A stretch of DNA of 64,000 nucleotides from contig CADECP010000003.1 in NCBI GenBank assembly GCA_902825875.1, forward strand, positions 62,001 to 126,000, written 5' to 3'. Origin of the DNA: an uncultured Acidobacteriota bacterium (GTDB lineage Bacteria > Acidobacteriota > Blastocatellia > RBC074). Position numbers and translations under genes: made by a program. Below the pieces are notes generated by a model, which was not told the DNA's origin, searched no databases, and worked only from the letters and a program-made list of their open reading frames with translations. Positions 1 through 9,443 of the stretch are shown piece by piece (position 1 is the first letter of the stretch; every line of letters begins with the position of its first letter).

Positions 1-1
1 G

Positions 2-904
2 TCACCTCATCAAAGAATCAAGCGCCGGTTGCAACTGCGGATAACGAAACTTGTAGCCGCTTTCCAAAGTGGCTGTCGGATTAACTCGCTGGCTGTCCAA
101 CGCGGCATTGGCCATTTCTCCCATCAACACGCGAAGCGCAAATTCCGGCACGGGAAAGATCGTTGGACGATGAAGCGCCGATCCCAGAGCTTTGGTAAAT
201 TCGGCATTGGTGGCAGGGTTGGGGGCGACTCCGTTAATCGCACCGCTGATGTGTTCGCCGTAAAGCGCGTGACGAAGAATTCCAACCATGTCGTCAATAT
301 GAATCCACGGAAACCATTGGCGACCGCTGCCGAGCGTGCCACCAACTCCCAACTTAAACGGCAACAAAATCTTTTCCAGCATTCCGCCGTCGCCAAGCAC
401 AACTCCGATTCTGACCAGCACGACTCGCGTTCCTAATTCTTTGGCTTGTTCGGCTTCGTATTCCCAAGCAGTGCAGATGTCCGGGAAAAAACCTGTGCCG
501 GGAGCAGAACGTTCATCCACCTGTTCATCGCCGCGATTACCGTAAAACCCAACTGCTGAACTGCTGATAAACACTTTCGGCGGAACCGACGCGGCCTTCA
601 TTCCTTTCACAAGATTTCTGGTTCCGACGACGCGCGAATCTCGAATGCGACGTTTTTGCTCATCCGTCCAGCGTTTGGCGGCAACCGGTTCTCCGGCCAA
701 GTGAATTACCGCTTCGACTCCTGTCCAGCATTCAGCGGGCGGAGCTTCGGCTTCGGAATTCCAGCGAAAAGCTTTTGCGCCGGGCACGACTTCGGCGGTT
801 TCCGGTCGCCGTGACAATACGATAAGCTGATGCCCATCGTCTGCAAGTGCTTTACTCAGAGCTTTTCCGATAAATCCTGTCGCTCCGGTCATCAGAATTT
901 TCAT
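2..904 (-). CDS. TIGR01777-family SDR epimerase (YfcH-like)
   Basis: A 300-residue extended short-chain dehydrogenase/reductase-like protein. The N-terminus has the Rossmann NAD(P)-binding motif TGATGFIG, with SSSAVGFYG further on and the C-terminal stretch typical of the TIGR01777/DUF1731 group. The substrate of this family is not established; a cytosolic NAD(P)-dependent sugar or nucleotide-sugar role is only inferred. A GTG lies one codon upstream of the ATG used here; a GGAG sits about 8 bases before the ATG, so either start is possible. It is divergent from a MerR/B12-domain regulator, which may control it. The gene appears complete, ending at the window edge. Confidence 0.88.
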   Translation of the reverse strand: MKILMTGATGFIGKALSKALADDGHQLIVLSRRPETAEVVPGAKAFRWNSEAEAPPAECWTGVEAVIHLAGEPVAAKRWTDEQKRRIRDSRVVGTRNLVKGMKAASVPPKVFISSSAVGFYGNRGDEQVDERSAPGTGFFPDICTAWEYEAEQAKELGTRVVLVRIGVVLGDGGMLEKILLPFKLGVGGTLGSGRQWFPWIHIDDMVGILRHALYGEHISGAINGVAPNPATNAEFTKALGSALHRPTIFPVPEFALRVLMGEMANAALDSQRVNPTATLESGYKFRYPQLQPALDSLMR

Positions 905-950
905 CACTTATTCTCCGGTTTCGTCGTTACAATTTTTCCGATCGCGCATT

Positions 951-978
951 AGAATACACCTTGACCACGTTAAGTCAA
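951..978 (-). promoter_or_regulatory. Putative promoter of the epimerase gene, overlapped by an inverted repeat
   Basis: On the minus strand TTGACT (978-973) is followed after 16 bases by TATTCT (956-951), a plausible sigma70-type promoter for the epimerase. The -35 lies in the inverted repeat TTGAC-N8-GTCAA (961-978). Another TTGACA occurs on the plus strand at 1002-1007, ahead of the regulator. An operator for the adjacent MerR-type protein is an inference from position. Confidence 0.4.
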
Positions 979-1039
979 CTAGATTTTGTTCAGATTTTAA
1001 CTTGACAAAAATGAAGCAAGGCGAGAGATTAGGCACGTT

Positions 1040-1975
1040 ATGACAGATCAACCAATAGATTATTCGACAATTCCCAAATACAAGATCGGAGCGGTTAGCC
1101 GATTGACAGGACTTTCCGTTGATGTGGTGCGCGTTTGGCAGCGGCGGTATCAGGCCGTCATTCCGCAAAGAAGCGAAGGTGGTTCGAGGCTTTATTCTGA
1201 CTTAGACATCGCGCGATTGCGGAAATTGAGGCAGGCGGTCGAGCTTGGACATTCGATCAGTCAGATTGCCGGTTTGCCGGATTCGGAACTTGAAACGCTG
1301 GGCAGCAAACAAGCCGCAACCATCGGAGCGTTTTCTCTGGCCGAACAGCCGCCGGATCAATACGCCATCTTGCGCGACCGGTTTTTGTCGTCCATCGAAC
1401 GTTTCGACGTTGTCGCTGCCGACGAAGAAATCAATCGAGCCGCGACGCTTTATCCGCCGCGAGTGATCGTCAAACACGTGGTGATTCCGTTGCTGATTGA
1501 AATCGGCGAACGCTGGGCGCACAAAGATTTCGGCATAGCTCATGAACACGTCGCCACGAATCTGATTCGCAATTTGTTGAGTTCGCTGTTTCGGCTGTAT
1601 CCGCCCAATGAAGGAGCGGAATCCATCGTGTTGGCAACTCACACCGGAGAGCGACACGAGTTCGGCATTTTGATTGCCGCCTTGATCGCCGCCACGCGAG
1701 GTTGGCGTGTGATTTATCTGGGAATTGATTTGCCAGCCGCTGAAATCGTTCGCGCAGTGAAGCTGTCGAAATCGCGCTTGCTGTTGCTGAGCGCCATTCA
1801 CCACCAAAACGGAGTTACAGCTCAGGAGTTGAATTTCGTTGCCGAACAGGTTCCGCACAATTGTCGTGTCTGGATTGCCGGAGCCGAAGCTTACAACCAT
1901 CGTCCATTGATCGAACAATTCGATTGGATTCTGGTGCGTGATTTCGACGATTTGGACGACCGATTGAAACGGTGA
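1040..1975 (+). CDS. MerR-family regulator with cobalamin-binding domain (LitR/CarH-like)
   Basis: A 311-residue protein. Residues about 12-80 form a MerR winged helix (IGAVSRLTGLSVDVVRVWQR, then a RLYSD wing). Residues about 110-190 look like the helical B12-binding subdomain, and about 195-311 like a Rossmann B12 domain. The stretch ERHEFG matches the E/D-x-H-x-x-G pattern carrying the cobalt-ligating histidine, so cofactor binding seems retained. In this family adenosylcobalamin makes CarH a light-sensitive repressor, often of carotenoid or photolyase genes; the light role here is an inference. No carotenoid gene is visible, and the only neighbour it could control directly is the divergent epimerase. 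Confidence 0.85.
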   Translation: MTDQPIDYSTIPKYKIGAVSRLTGLSVDVVRVWQRRYQAVIPQRSEGGSRLYSDLDIARLRKLRQAVELGHSISQIAGLPDSELETLGSKQAATIGAFSLAEQPPDQYAILRDRFLSSIERFDVVAADEEINRAATLYPPRVIVKHVVIPLLIEIGERWAHKDFGIAHEHVATNLIRNLLSSLFRLYPPNEGAESIVLATHTGERHEFGILIAALIAATRGWRVIYLGIDLPAAEIVRAVKLSKSRLLLLSAIHHQNGVTAQELNFVAEQVPHNCRVWIAGAEAYNHRPLIEQFDWILVRDFDDLDDRLKR

Positions 1976-2148
1976 TCTTTGTTTGCCTTGCGTCGAATGC
2001 CGACCTGAAACGCTTCAACACATTCCCTCTTCTCAGCTAGAATCCAGCCGCCCGGACATTTGCGGCTGCGATCTGAAAAATCTCTTTCGCGCATTTTGGC
2101 AGGCTGACAAAGCCTGCCTCACATTTACTTTCAGGAAAAGCATTCAGC

Positions 2149-5100
2149 ATGAAAAGAAAAACTCTGTACTTCGCCACCTTCGTCGTGATCGTCGGCATTT
2201 TTTCTCTGATTTTTACGGTTACGGCGCAACGCCAACCGGAGTCAGTTTCTCAAGCTCAGACTCAGCGCCGCGTTCCGCAACGCCAGGAAGATTTCGACAT
2301 TCGCGCCGGATTGAATCGCTCGCTGCCGGTTTTGCCCGCCGAAGCCAAAGCCGCTGCAAACGAAGGTCGCCAACTCATCCCGGCGCGCAATTCGCGGTTG
2401 CGCCGCGAACGTCCGAGCGTGGAAATGCAGTTCAGCAATCTGACAAACTCGCCCAGCCGTGTGTACAGCTTCACGCAAAACCTGACGCAATCCACCGCCG
2501 ATGTCGAAGCCGGAGCCAGATTCTTCCTGAAACAAAACAACGATCTTTACCAATTGCGCGATGACGAAGTTGACGGTTTGCGAGTCGCGCGCCGGTACAA
2601 AACCGACCACAACGGCGTGACGCATTTGACCTTGCAACAAGAGGTCAACGGCATAGAAGTTTTTGAGGGCGATTACAGCTTTCACTTCGACCGTTTCGGT
2701 TCGCTGATTACCGCCGGAGGCGAATTGATTCCAGCCGCTGCGCGTTCGGCAAATCTGGCTCGACCGCGTTTGACGCCGAATGCCGCGTTTCGCCGAGCCG
2801 CAGAGTTCGCCGATGTCGAATTGACCGGCGAAGCGACAACTAAAACTCCTGCTGCCGGTCGAGCCTTGAAACAGAAACTTTCGCTCACCGAGAAATTCGG
2901 GCGCGACATCGAAGCTCGACTGGTGTATTTCCCTGCGCTGGGCGATCAATTGCGATTGGCGTGGGAATTCGAGATGTGGCTGAACGAAACGCCGGACGTT
3001 TATCAAATGGTTGTGGATGCCGACAGCGGCATTTTGTTGTACCGGCGCAATCTGACGGCGTACTGCTTTGACGAAGACGACGTTACAGAACCGGGGGCGG
3101 TAGCGACCGGGTCTGCTTTTGTTACTAATCACATTCACCAAAGTGCTCCCCGGTCGCTACCGCTCCCGGTTCCGTACCAGACCCAGCCGAATCCGCGCGG
3201 ACTGGTTTTTACCAAAGAAAGTCCGCGCCCGAATCTGCCGGTTGCCAGTTTGAATCCGGCAACTGTTCAACGCGAAGAAGTTCCGTTTCGCGCAGCGGCG
3301 TTTAACGGCTCGACGATTTATCCGGCGAACGATCCGCGTAACGATTGGTGGAACGGTCAATCGCCCACGACGTTCACAGGCAACAATACGGACACCTACC
3401 TCGACCGCGATTCCAACAACTCACCGGACGATGTTCCGCGCCTGACCGTGCCGGACAGTAATTTTTCGTTCCCGCTCGATCTGACAATGGCTCCAACGAC
3501 GCCCGACAACCAGAAAGCCGCGATGGCCAACGTGTTTTATTGGGTCAATCGCTATCACGACATTTTGTATCTGTTCGGGTTCAACGAAGCCGCCGGAAAT
3601 TTTCAAACCAGCAATTTCAATGTAATCGGCGGATTGGGCAACGATCCGGTTCGCGCCGAAGTGCAGGATGGCAGCGGAACCAACAACGCCAATTTTTCGA
3701 CACCGCCGGACGGTTCGCCGGGACGCATGCAGATGTTTTTGTGGACTGGCAATCCGCAACGCGACGGCGATTTCGATCAAGGAGTCATCATTCATGAATT
3801 GACGCACGGGCTGAGCATTCGTTTGGTTCGTCCGCTTTCCGGTTTTCAGCAAATGGGCGAAGGCTGGTCGGATTATTTCGGCATCGTTCTGCTGGCTTCG
3901 GAATCCGACAACCTGGATGGCAGTTACGCCGTCGGCCAGTTTGCCACTGGAAATTATTCTCGCGGCATTCGGCGATTTCCTTACAGCACGAATCCGTCTG
4001 TGTATCCTCTGAATTACGCCGACATCACCACCAGCATCGCTCCGCACGGAGTCGGCGAAATTTGGTGCAACACTTTGCTGGAAGCGCGCGCGCAATTGAT
4101 TCGCAAACTTGGTTTCACCGAAGGCCAGCGCCAAAGCATTCAATTGGTTGTGGACGGCATGAAGCTGTCTTCGCCGTCGCCTACGTTTTTGGATTCGCGC
4201 AATTCGATTTTGCAGGCCGACCGCGTCAACAACGGCGGCGTCAATCAATGCGCTTTGTGGACAGCTTTTGCCAAACGCGGGATGGGATTTTCGGCTTCGA
4301 CGTTGGATTCGCGCGACACGGTTCCGTCGCAGGCTTTCGACATGCCGCCGTTTTGCAGCGATCTGGGAATAGTTCAATTCGACCAGAAATCTTACCTGCT
4401 GGGCGAAACCGTTCGACTGGCTTTGGGTGATCGAAATTCGACCGGAACTCAAACCGTCAAAATTCGCAGTTCGGTCACGGGCGACGAAGAAACTCTGACG
4501 ATGACCGCCGATGCCAGATATTTGGGCGCGTACAACTCCAACTTGCGCGTCGTTGCCGGAGCGGCGATTCCGGGCGACGGCCAGTTGCAAGCTTCGCTGT
4601 CGGCGCGCGACAAAATCATCGTCACTTACGAAGACGCCAACAACGGCAGCGGAGCGACGGCTCAAATCACAGCGCAATCTGAAATCGTCGGCGAAAAAAC
4701 TTTGTTCGATGATTCGGTTGAAACAGGCAATTTAGGATGGAGCGTGTCCGGCGTTCCAGCCAGCACCTGGGCGATTGCGGAAACCGCGTCGGCGTCTGGT
4801 TCGCGTTCGTGGACAGACAGCCCCAACGGAAGTTACGCCGCCGGAACCAATGCTTCGCTGGTGTCGCCTTTGATGGATTTGTCGCAAGCCGTCGGCGTCA
4901 CGCTGACCTTCGCGCATCGTTATGCGTTCACGAACGGTTCCGATTACGGCAACGTGGAATTTTCGCTGAACGACGGCGCAACCTGGAATCGCGCCACGGC
5001 ATTCACGGGAACTTCGACGACTTTCAATCAAGTCGTTCTGAAACTGGATGCGCTGGCCGGGCAATCGCGCGTGCGAATTCGATTCCGAACGGCGTCGGTT

Positions 5101-7944
5101 TCCATCGCCGATGGGTGGACGATTGACGACATTCGCGTCATTGCGCGTTCGTCCGATCCGGCGTTCATTCCTTCGCCGAGCGCGTTGGCTCCGGCGATTG
5201 CCGGACTGACTCCGGCATTTGGAGTTCCGGCAGGCAACACGGCTGTGACGATCAGCGGAGTGAATTTCACCGAAACCGGCGATGTCAAAGTTTTCTTCAA
5301 CGGAGTTGCCGGAGTGAACGTTCGCGCGCTCGGCAGCACTTCAATCGCCGTCAACACTCCGCCGCAAGCCGCCGGCAAAGCCGCTGTGCGCGTCGAAACT
5401 CGTTACGGCGCAGTGACTCTGTCGAACGCTTTCACCTATTACACCAACGGCACAACCACCGGAGCGCCCGACGTGATGGGAGTTTCGCCAGCTTCCGGTT
5501 CAACGCGCGGCGGAACTGTCGTCACGATCAACGGCTCGGATTTTTCGCCGGAAACGACCGTGCTGTTCGGAACGCAAACCGCGACGCGAACTTTCATCAA
5601 CGCGAACACTTTGCGAGTTACGGCTCCGGCGGCAACGGCAACCGGCGCGGTTGACGTGACTGTGCGAAATTCGGCGACAGCGGAAAAGAAAGTCACGGGC
5701 GGATTCACTTACACAGCGTTGACGCCGCCGACTGTCGCAGTGATTGCGCCGACCGGCGGCGAAAAAATCTTCACCGGTTCGGTAGTTCCTCTGCGCTGGC
5801 AATCGTCTGACAATCGCCGAATCGTTCGGCATCGCGTCGCGCTGTATCGCAGCACGACGACTACGCCGCAATTGATAACGAGCATTGCCGATCTGGGCGG
5901 GGAATCGTTGTCGTTCAACTGGATGGTTCCGAACAACGCCGCGACAACTGTCGGGCGTTTGCGAGTCGTGGCTGTGGACGACGAAGGCGCGGAAACCGAA
6001 GCATTTTCGACCAGCGATTTCGTCGTAGAATCACGCTGGCAATCGCAAACGGCTTTGCCGGGTGGGTTGAATCGCCTGGCCGCTGCCAGCGACAGCAAAT
6101 ACATTTATCAAATCGGCGGGCGAACCTTGGCCAGCAACGCCGCTTCAATCAACACGGTTCAGCGACTTGATCCGGCGGCAGCAACTCCGGCGTGGGAAGC
6201 GTTGGCTTCGTTGCCTTCGCCGGTCAATTCCGGCAAAGCCGTCACAGTCGGCGGCAAAATCTACATGCCCGGTGGCATCACTCAAGCCGCCGAAGCCGAT
6301 CGTAGCCATTACGTGTACGACATTGCCGGAAACAGTTGGTCGAAAATGGCCGAACCGCCTGTCGGAGTTCACGCTTATTCGGTAGCCGCTGACACGGCAA
6401 ACAACCGGTATTTCATGACCGGCGGCAGCGACGTAGTGATTTCCGGTTTGAACAACGCCCAGACGTACAACATTCAAACCAACACCTGGACTCCGCTGCC
6501 CGCGATGAACGCTGCGCGATTTGCTCACGAATCGGCTTTTGTCGGCGGCAAGTTGTACGTTGTTGGCGGACGCGGTCCTTCAGGAATGCTGGTCAGCGGC
6601 GAAGTCTTCGATTTCGCCACGCAGCAATGGTCGCCGATTGCCAACGTTCCGCGCGAACGTTGGTACGGCAACAACGCGCTGGCGCAGGATTCATCCGGGA
6701 AAATTTACTGGCTGATTATCGGCGGCGAAAACGGCAACAGCGTTCCGATCAACGCTGTGGATGTTTACGATTTTGCAGCCAATCAATGGCTATCGCTGGA
6801 TGGTTCGTACAACCTGCCGACGAATCGCGCGCGACAGGGCAGCGCAGTGCTTGGCGGATTTGTTTACACCGTCGGCGGCAACACAGGCACAGGTACGACG
6901 ACCGTCACCACCAACGAACGGTTTTCGGTAAACGGCCTGACGATCATTTCGCCGAATCAACCGCCATTGATGGTTGTGCCTGCCACACAGCAAATCGCTT
7001 TGCCCGGACGCGAACTCAGTTTCGTGGTTTCGGCTCAAGATTTGGGGTCGAGCGTGCCAGTGACGATCACGCCTGCGGGAATGCCGAACGGCGCGACGTT
7101 CAACGCCACGAACGACACCAACAACAGCGCGCGCGGCACGTTTCGCTGGACGCCGACCGCTGGCGATGTTGGCCGCAACATCAGCGTCAGTTTCACGGCT
7201 GCGGACGGTTCGCTCACCGACGTTAAGGTCGTGCAGATCGCCGTAGTGCAAACGGCTCCGGTAGCAGCAGTCAACGCGGCGGATTTCCGCAACGCTCCGC
7301 TGGCGGCAGATTCGATTGCGGCGGCTTTCGGATCGAACCTCGCGCCGCGCATAGAAATCGCGCAATCCTTCCCGCTGCCAACGTCGCTGGCCGAAACCAT
7401 GCTGACCGTGAATGGCATTCCCGCTTCGTTGTTTTTCGTTTCGCCGACGCAGATCAATTTCGTCGTTCCTGCCGGAGTCGAAACAGGTTCGGCGACGATC
7501 ATCGTCAGCAACGGGCTGGGCAATTATTCGCTCGGCAACATTCAAATCGCCGCAGCGGCTCCGGCGATTTTCACCGCGAACGCTTCGGGAACTGGCGACG
7601 CTGCGGCTCAAACGACGATTGACGGCGTCAATTTCCTGCAACCGCCGTTCGATGTGTTGGTCAATGGACGCTCGAACATTCTGGTGATGTATGGCACTGG
7701 TTTCCGGCGCGCTCCGGCGACGAACCCGAACGACGGCAATGGCGTCGCCGAATCTGTCACCGTCACGATTGATGGCCGAGCCGCCAACGTGTTGTACGCT
7801 GGCGCTCAAGGTAGCTTTGCAGGGCTGGATCAACTCAACGTTGAAATGCCCGCGAGTCTGGCCGGAACCGGCCCGCGTCGCGTCGAAGTTGCCATCAGCG
7901 TCAACGGCGTCGCCGCCAATCGCGTAACCATTCAGATCAAGTAA
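2149..7944 (+). CDS. Secreted M36 (fungalysin) metallopeptidase with IPT/TIG, Kelch and TIGR03437 domains
   Basis: A 1931-residue secreted zinc peptidase. A signal peptide covers residues 1-26 and an FTP/PepSY-type propeptide about 60-300. The catalytic domain (about 380-745) has HELTH at 549-553 and the downstream zinc ligand E571 in MGEGWSDYFG, diagnostic of M36. It is followed by beta-rich modules including a jelly-roll-like region (about 850-1000), two IPT/TIG domains (from about 1014 and 1106), Kelch-type repeats (about 1298-1597), a putative Ig fold (about 1603-1698) and a TIGR03437 C-terminal domain (from about 1707), known mainly from Acidobacteria. It probably degrades extracellular protein. 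Residues about 312-343 are encoded by an interspersed palindromic repeat. The stop overlaps the next start. Confidence 0.92.
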   Translation: MKRKTLYFATFVVIVGIFSLIFTVTAQRQPESVSQAQTQRRVPQRQEDFDIRAGLNRSLPVLPAEAKAAANEGRQLIPARNSRLRRERPSVEMQFSNLTNSPSRVYSFTQNLTQSTADVEAGARFFLKQNNDLYQLRDDEVDGLRVARRYKTDHNGVTHLTLQQEVNGIEVFEGDYSFHFDRFGSLITAGGELIPAAARSANLARPRLTPNAAFRRAAEFADVELTGEATTKTPAAGRALKQKLSLTEKFGRDIEARLVYFPALGDQLRLAWEFEMWLNETPDVYQMVVDADSGILLYRRNLTAYCFDEDDVTEPGAVATGSAFVTNHIHQSAPRSLPLPVPYQTQPNPRGLVFTKESPRPNLPVASLNPATVQREEVPFRAAAFNGSTIYPANDPRNDWWNGQSPTTFTGNNTDTYLDRDSNNSPDDVPRLTVPDSNFSFPLDLTMAPTTPDNQKAAMANVFYWVNRYHDILYLFGFNEAAGNFQTSNFNVIGGLGNDPVRAEVQDGSGTNNANFSTPPDGSPGRMQMFLWTGNPQRDGDFDQGVIIHELTHGLSIRLVRPLSGFQQMGEGWSDYFGIVLLASESDNLDGSYAVGQFATGNYSRGIRRFPYSTNPSVYPLNYADITTSIAPHGVGEIWCNTLLEARAQLIRKLGFTEGQRQSIQLVVDGMKLSSPSPTFLDSRNSILQADRVNNGGVNQCALWTAFAKRGMGFSASTLDSRDTVPSQAFDMPPFCSDLGIVQFDQKSYLLGETVRLALGDRNSTGTQTVKIRSSVTGDEETLTMTADARYLGAYNSNLRVVAGAAIPGDGQLQASLSARDKIIVTYEDANNGSGATAQITAQSEIVGEKTLFDDSVETGNLGWSVSGVPASTWAIAETASASGSRSWTDSPNGSYAAGTNASLVSPLMDLSQAVGVTLTFAHRYAFTNGSDYGNVEFSLNDGATWNRATAFTGTSTTFNQVVLKLDALAGQSRVRIRFRTASVSIADGWTIDDIRVIARSSDPAFIPSPSALAPAIAGLTPAFGVPAGNTAVTISGVNFTETGDVKVFFNGVAGVNVRALGSTSIAVNTPPQAAGKAAVRVETRYGAVTLSNAFTYYTNGTTTGAPDVMGVSPASGSTRGGTVVTINGSDFSPETTVLFGTQTATRTFINANTLRVTAPAATATGAVDVTVRNSATAEKKVTGGFTYTALTPPTVAVIAPTGGEKIFTGSVVPLRWQSSDNRRIVRHRVALYRSTTTTPQLITSIADLGGESLSFNWMVPNNAATTVGRLRVVAVDDEGAETEAFSTSDFVVESRWQSQTALPGGLNRLAAASDSKYIYQIGGRTLASNAASINTVQRLDPAAATPAWEALASLPSPVNSGKAVTVGGKIYMPGGITQAAEADRSHYVYDIAGNSWSKMAEPPVGVHAYSVAADTANNRYFMTGGSDVVISGLNNAQTYNIQTNTWTPLPAMNAARFAHESAFVGGKLYVVGGRGPSGMLVSGEVFDFATQQWSPIANVPRERWYGNNALAQDSSGKIYWLIIGGENGNSVPINAVDVYDFAANQWLSLDGSYNLPTNRARQGSAVLGGFVYTVGGNTGTGTTTVTTNERFSVNGLTIISPNQPPLMVVPATQQIALPGRELSFVVSAQDLGSSVPVTITPAGMPNGATFNATNDTNNSARGTFRWTPTAGDVGRNISVSFTAADGSLTDVKVVQIAVVQTAPVAAVNAADFRNAPLAADSIAAAFGSNLAPRIEIAQSFPLPTSLAETMLTVNGIPASLFFVSPTQINFVVPAGVETGSATIIVSNGLGNYSLGNIQIAAAAPAIFTANASGTGDAAAQTTIDGVNFLQPPFDVLVNGRSNILVMYGTGFRRAPATNPNDGNGVAESVTVTIDGRAANVLYAGAQGSFAGLDQLNVEMPASLAGTGPRRVEVAISVNGVAANRVTIQIK
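3082..3178. repeat. Palindromic repeat inside the M36 gene (family A, copy 1)
   Basis: The arms 3088-3111 and 3149-3172 are 24 bases each and pair with one mismatch around a 37-base loop. The same arm sequence, with different loop DNA, forms an intergenic hairpin at 43634-43721. It is translated in frame between the propeptide and the catalytic domain. Confidence 0.85.
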
Positions 7945-8894
7945 TGACAACTCAAGGACGGAGAGAAGGAGAGATAGAGGGACAGAGGGACGAAGAGCGC
8001 GCCGAACAATTGGCGTTTACTCCAGCCGTCCCTCAATCCCTCAATCCCACTGTCCCGCCATCCCTCAATCCCGCTGCCCCTCGGTCGTTCGCTCGCCAAC
8101 TTTGGGACAAAACCTTCGAAGACGACGTGTTTGGCCGAGCCGCGCAACTCGCCTATTACTGGCTGTTTTCGTTGTTTCCGCTGCTGATTTTTTTGACGGC
8201 TTTGCTGGCGTATCTGCCAGAACCGATTCCGCGCAAACTGGATTACTGGTTGACGGCGCTGAACAACGTGCTGCCCGCCGACGCTTACAGGTTGATTAAC
8301 ACGACATTCCATCAAGTCACCGCCAAACCGCGCGGCGGTTTGCTCAGCTTCAGCATTTTGATTGCCGTCTGGGCATCGTCCGCCGGAATGGAAGCCATCA
8401 TCAGTTCGATCAATCGCGCATATCGCACAACGACTTTGCGGTCATGGTGGCGGGAAAAGCTGTTGGCTATTGTATTGACGCTGGGTTTGGCGGGATTTGT
8501 GCTGGCAGCGTTGTCGCTGATCTTTTTCGGCGAAAGCATTGGCCTGCAAATCGCACGCGCGTTGGGAATGGGCGCAGCATTCAAAACGGCGTTCGGCGTC
8601 GCCCAATGGCCGATTGTCAGCATTCTGATTTTGATCGCGGTGGATTTGATTTATTACTTTGCGCCGAACATCAAAAAACATCGCTGGCAATGGTTCACTT
8701 CCGGAGCCGTTTTTGCCGTCGTCTGCTGGCTGCTGATTTCTTTCGGCTTTCGGTATTACGTGTCGCGGTTCGGTAATTACAACGCGACTTACGGCGCGCT
8801 GGGCGGAGTGATGGTGCTGATGCTGTGGTTTTACCTGACCGGAGTCGTCATCCTGCTTGGCGGAGAAATCAACGCTCTCAGCAAAAAAATCTGA
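7944..8894 (+). CDS. YihY/BrkB family inner-membrane protein
   Basis: A 316-residue polytopic membrane protein. The family core starts at about residue 52 (FARQLWDKTFEDD, GRAAQLAYYWLFSLFP), followed by about six hydrophobic segments and a characteristic YGALGGVMVLMLWFYLTG near the end. Family members were once miscalled ribonuclease BN; a transport or envelope role is unproven. The ATG overlaps the stop of the M36 gene (TAATG), suggesting translational coupling. The first 50 or so residues (GRREGEIEGQRDE..., repeated SLNP units) are encoded by a GGGA-rich interspersed repeat and are not family sequence. No in-frame ATG lies between that tail and the core, so the tail is probably translated. 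Confidence 0.88.
   Translation: MTTQGRREGEIEGQRDEERAEQLAFTPAVPQSLNPTVPPSLNPAAPRSFARQLWDKTFEDDVFGRAAQLAYYWLFSLFPLLIFLTALLAYLPEPIPRKLDYWLTALNNVLPADAYRLINTTFHQVTAKPRGGLLSFSILIAVWASSAGMEAIISSINRAYRTTTLRSWWREKLLAIVLTLGLAGFVLAALSLIFFGESIGLQIARALGMGAAFKTAFGVAQWPIVSILILIAVDLIYYFAPNIKKHRWQWFTSGAVFAVVCWLLISFGFRYYVSRFGNYNATYGALGGVMVLMLWFYLTGVVILLGGEINALSKKI
7957..8082. repeat. GGGA-rich inverted repeat at the 5' end of yihY-like gene (family B, copy 1)
   Basis: A 22-base block at 7969-7990 is identical to 24255-24276. The distal part (CCGCCATCCCTCAATCCC and neighbours, 8055-8082) resembles the distal arm of that second copy at 24299-24330. Confidence 0.75.
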
Positions 8895-9008
8895 GCCAAT
8901 CTTTCCTGACTAATTCCTCTGCCATTACTGGAACAGTGATTGCTTTTCTCACTGTCGAAGCACTTGAACTGCGAGTTTTCACCCAAATCAAGAGAGGAGC
9001 AATTGGTT

Positions 9009-9338
9009 ATGAAAAAGTTAGCACTGGTTTTACAGATCGTAGCTGTGGCGTTTTTCGCTGGTTCGTTGTTGGTCGGCGGAGCGGCTTTTTTGGTGACGTT
9101 TCTGACCGCCAGCCAGATTGGCGGAGAAATGCCGTTATTCTATTTTGAAAAACTCAATCTGCCGTTGCTGTCCATTGCCTTGCCGATGGCTGGGATAATC
9201 GTATTTTTGCTGGCGTTGCCGGGCATTTTGGGACTTCGCAAAGTCAGCGAAGAATCCAATGTCGTCGAGTTTTCTGCCAAACCTGCTGAAGTCACGCGGC
9301 GCGCTGAAAATTTCTCGAACCATCTGAAAGCAGCGTAG
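9009..9338 (+). CDS. Small two-TM membrane protein
   Basis: A 109-residue protein of unrecognised family. Two strong hydrophobic segments lie at about residues 5-32 and 50-75, with a short loop (SQIGGEMPLFYFEKLN) between them and a polar C-terminal tail ending NFSNHLKAA. The ATG at 9009 is preceded by GAGGAG about 10 bases upstream, preferred over an earlier in-frame ORF opening. It follows the YihY-like gene by 114 bases on the same strand and converges on the MEMO-like gene. No function can be assigned. Confidence 0.7.
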   Translation: MKKLALVLQIVAVAFFAGSLLVGGAAFLVTFLTASQIGGEMPLFYFEKLNLPLLSIALPMAGIIVFLLALPGILGLRKVSEESNVVEFSAKPAEVTRRAENFSNHLKAA

Positions 9339-9401
9339 CAATCAATTTGTGGCAATTTGTGGTCGTTGTTTTCAGGCGGAGATAAACGACGATCACTCAG
9401 T

Positions 9402-9431
9402 AGGGCGGTGGGAGATTTCTCTCACCGCCCT
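9402..9431. terminator. Hairpin between convergent genes
   Basis: Arms of 14 bases (9402-9415 and 9418-9431) pair with one G-T wobble around a 2-base loop. The GC-rich stem lies between the stops of the small membrane protein and the MEMO-like gene. There is no strong T-run, so it may be a Rho-assisted or bidirectional terminator. Confidence 0.5.
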
Positions 9432-9443
9432 TCGCAAAATTCC

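Noticed and set aside
3421-4677. Long antisense ORF of 418 codons opposite the M36 gene
   Set aside because: It is arginine- and histidine-rich shadow sequence without motifs or a ribosome-binding site. Similar long antisense ORFs (6790-7950, 25479-26807, 15856-16821) were dropped for the same reason.
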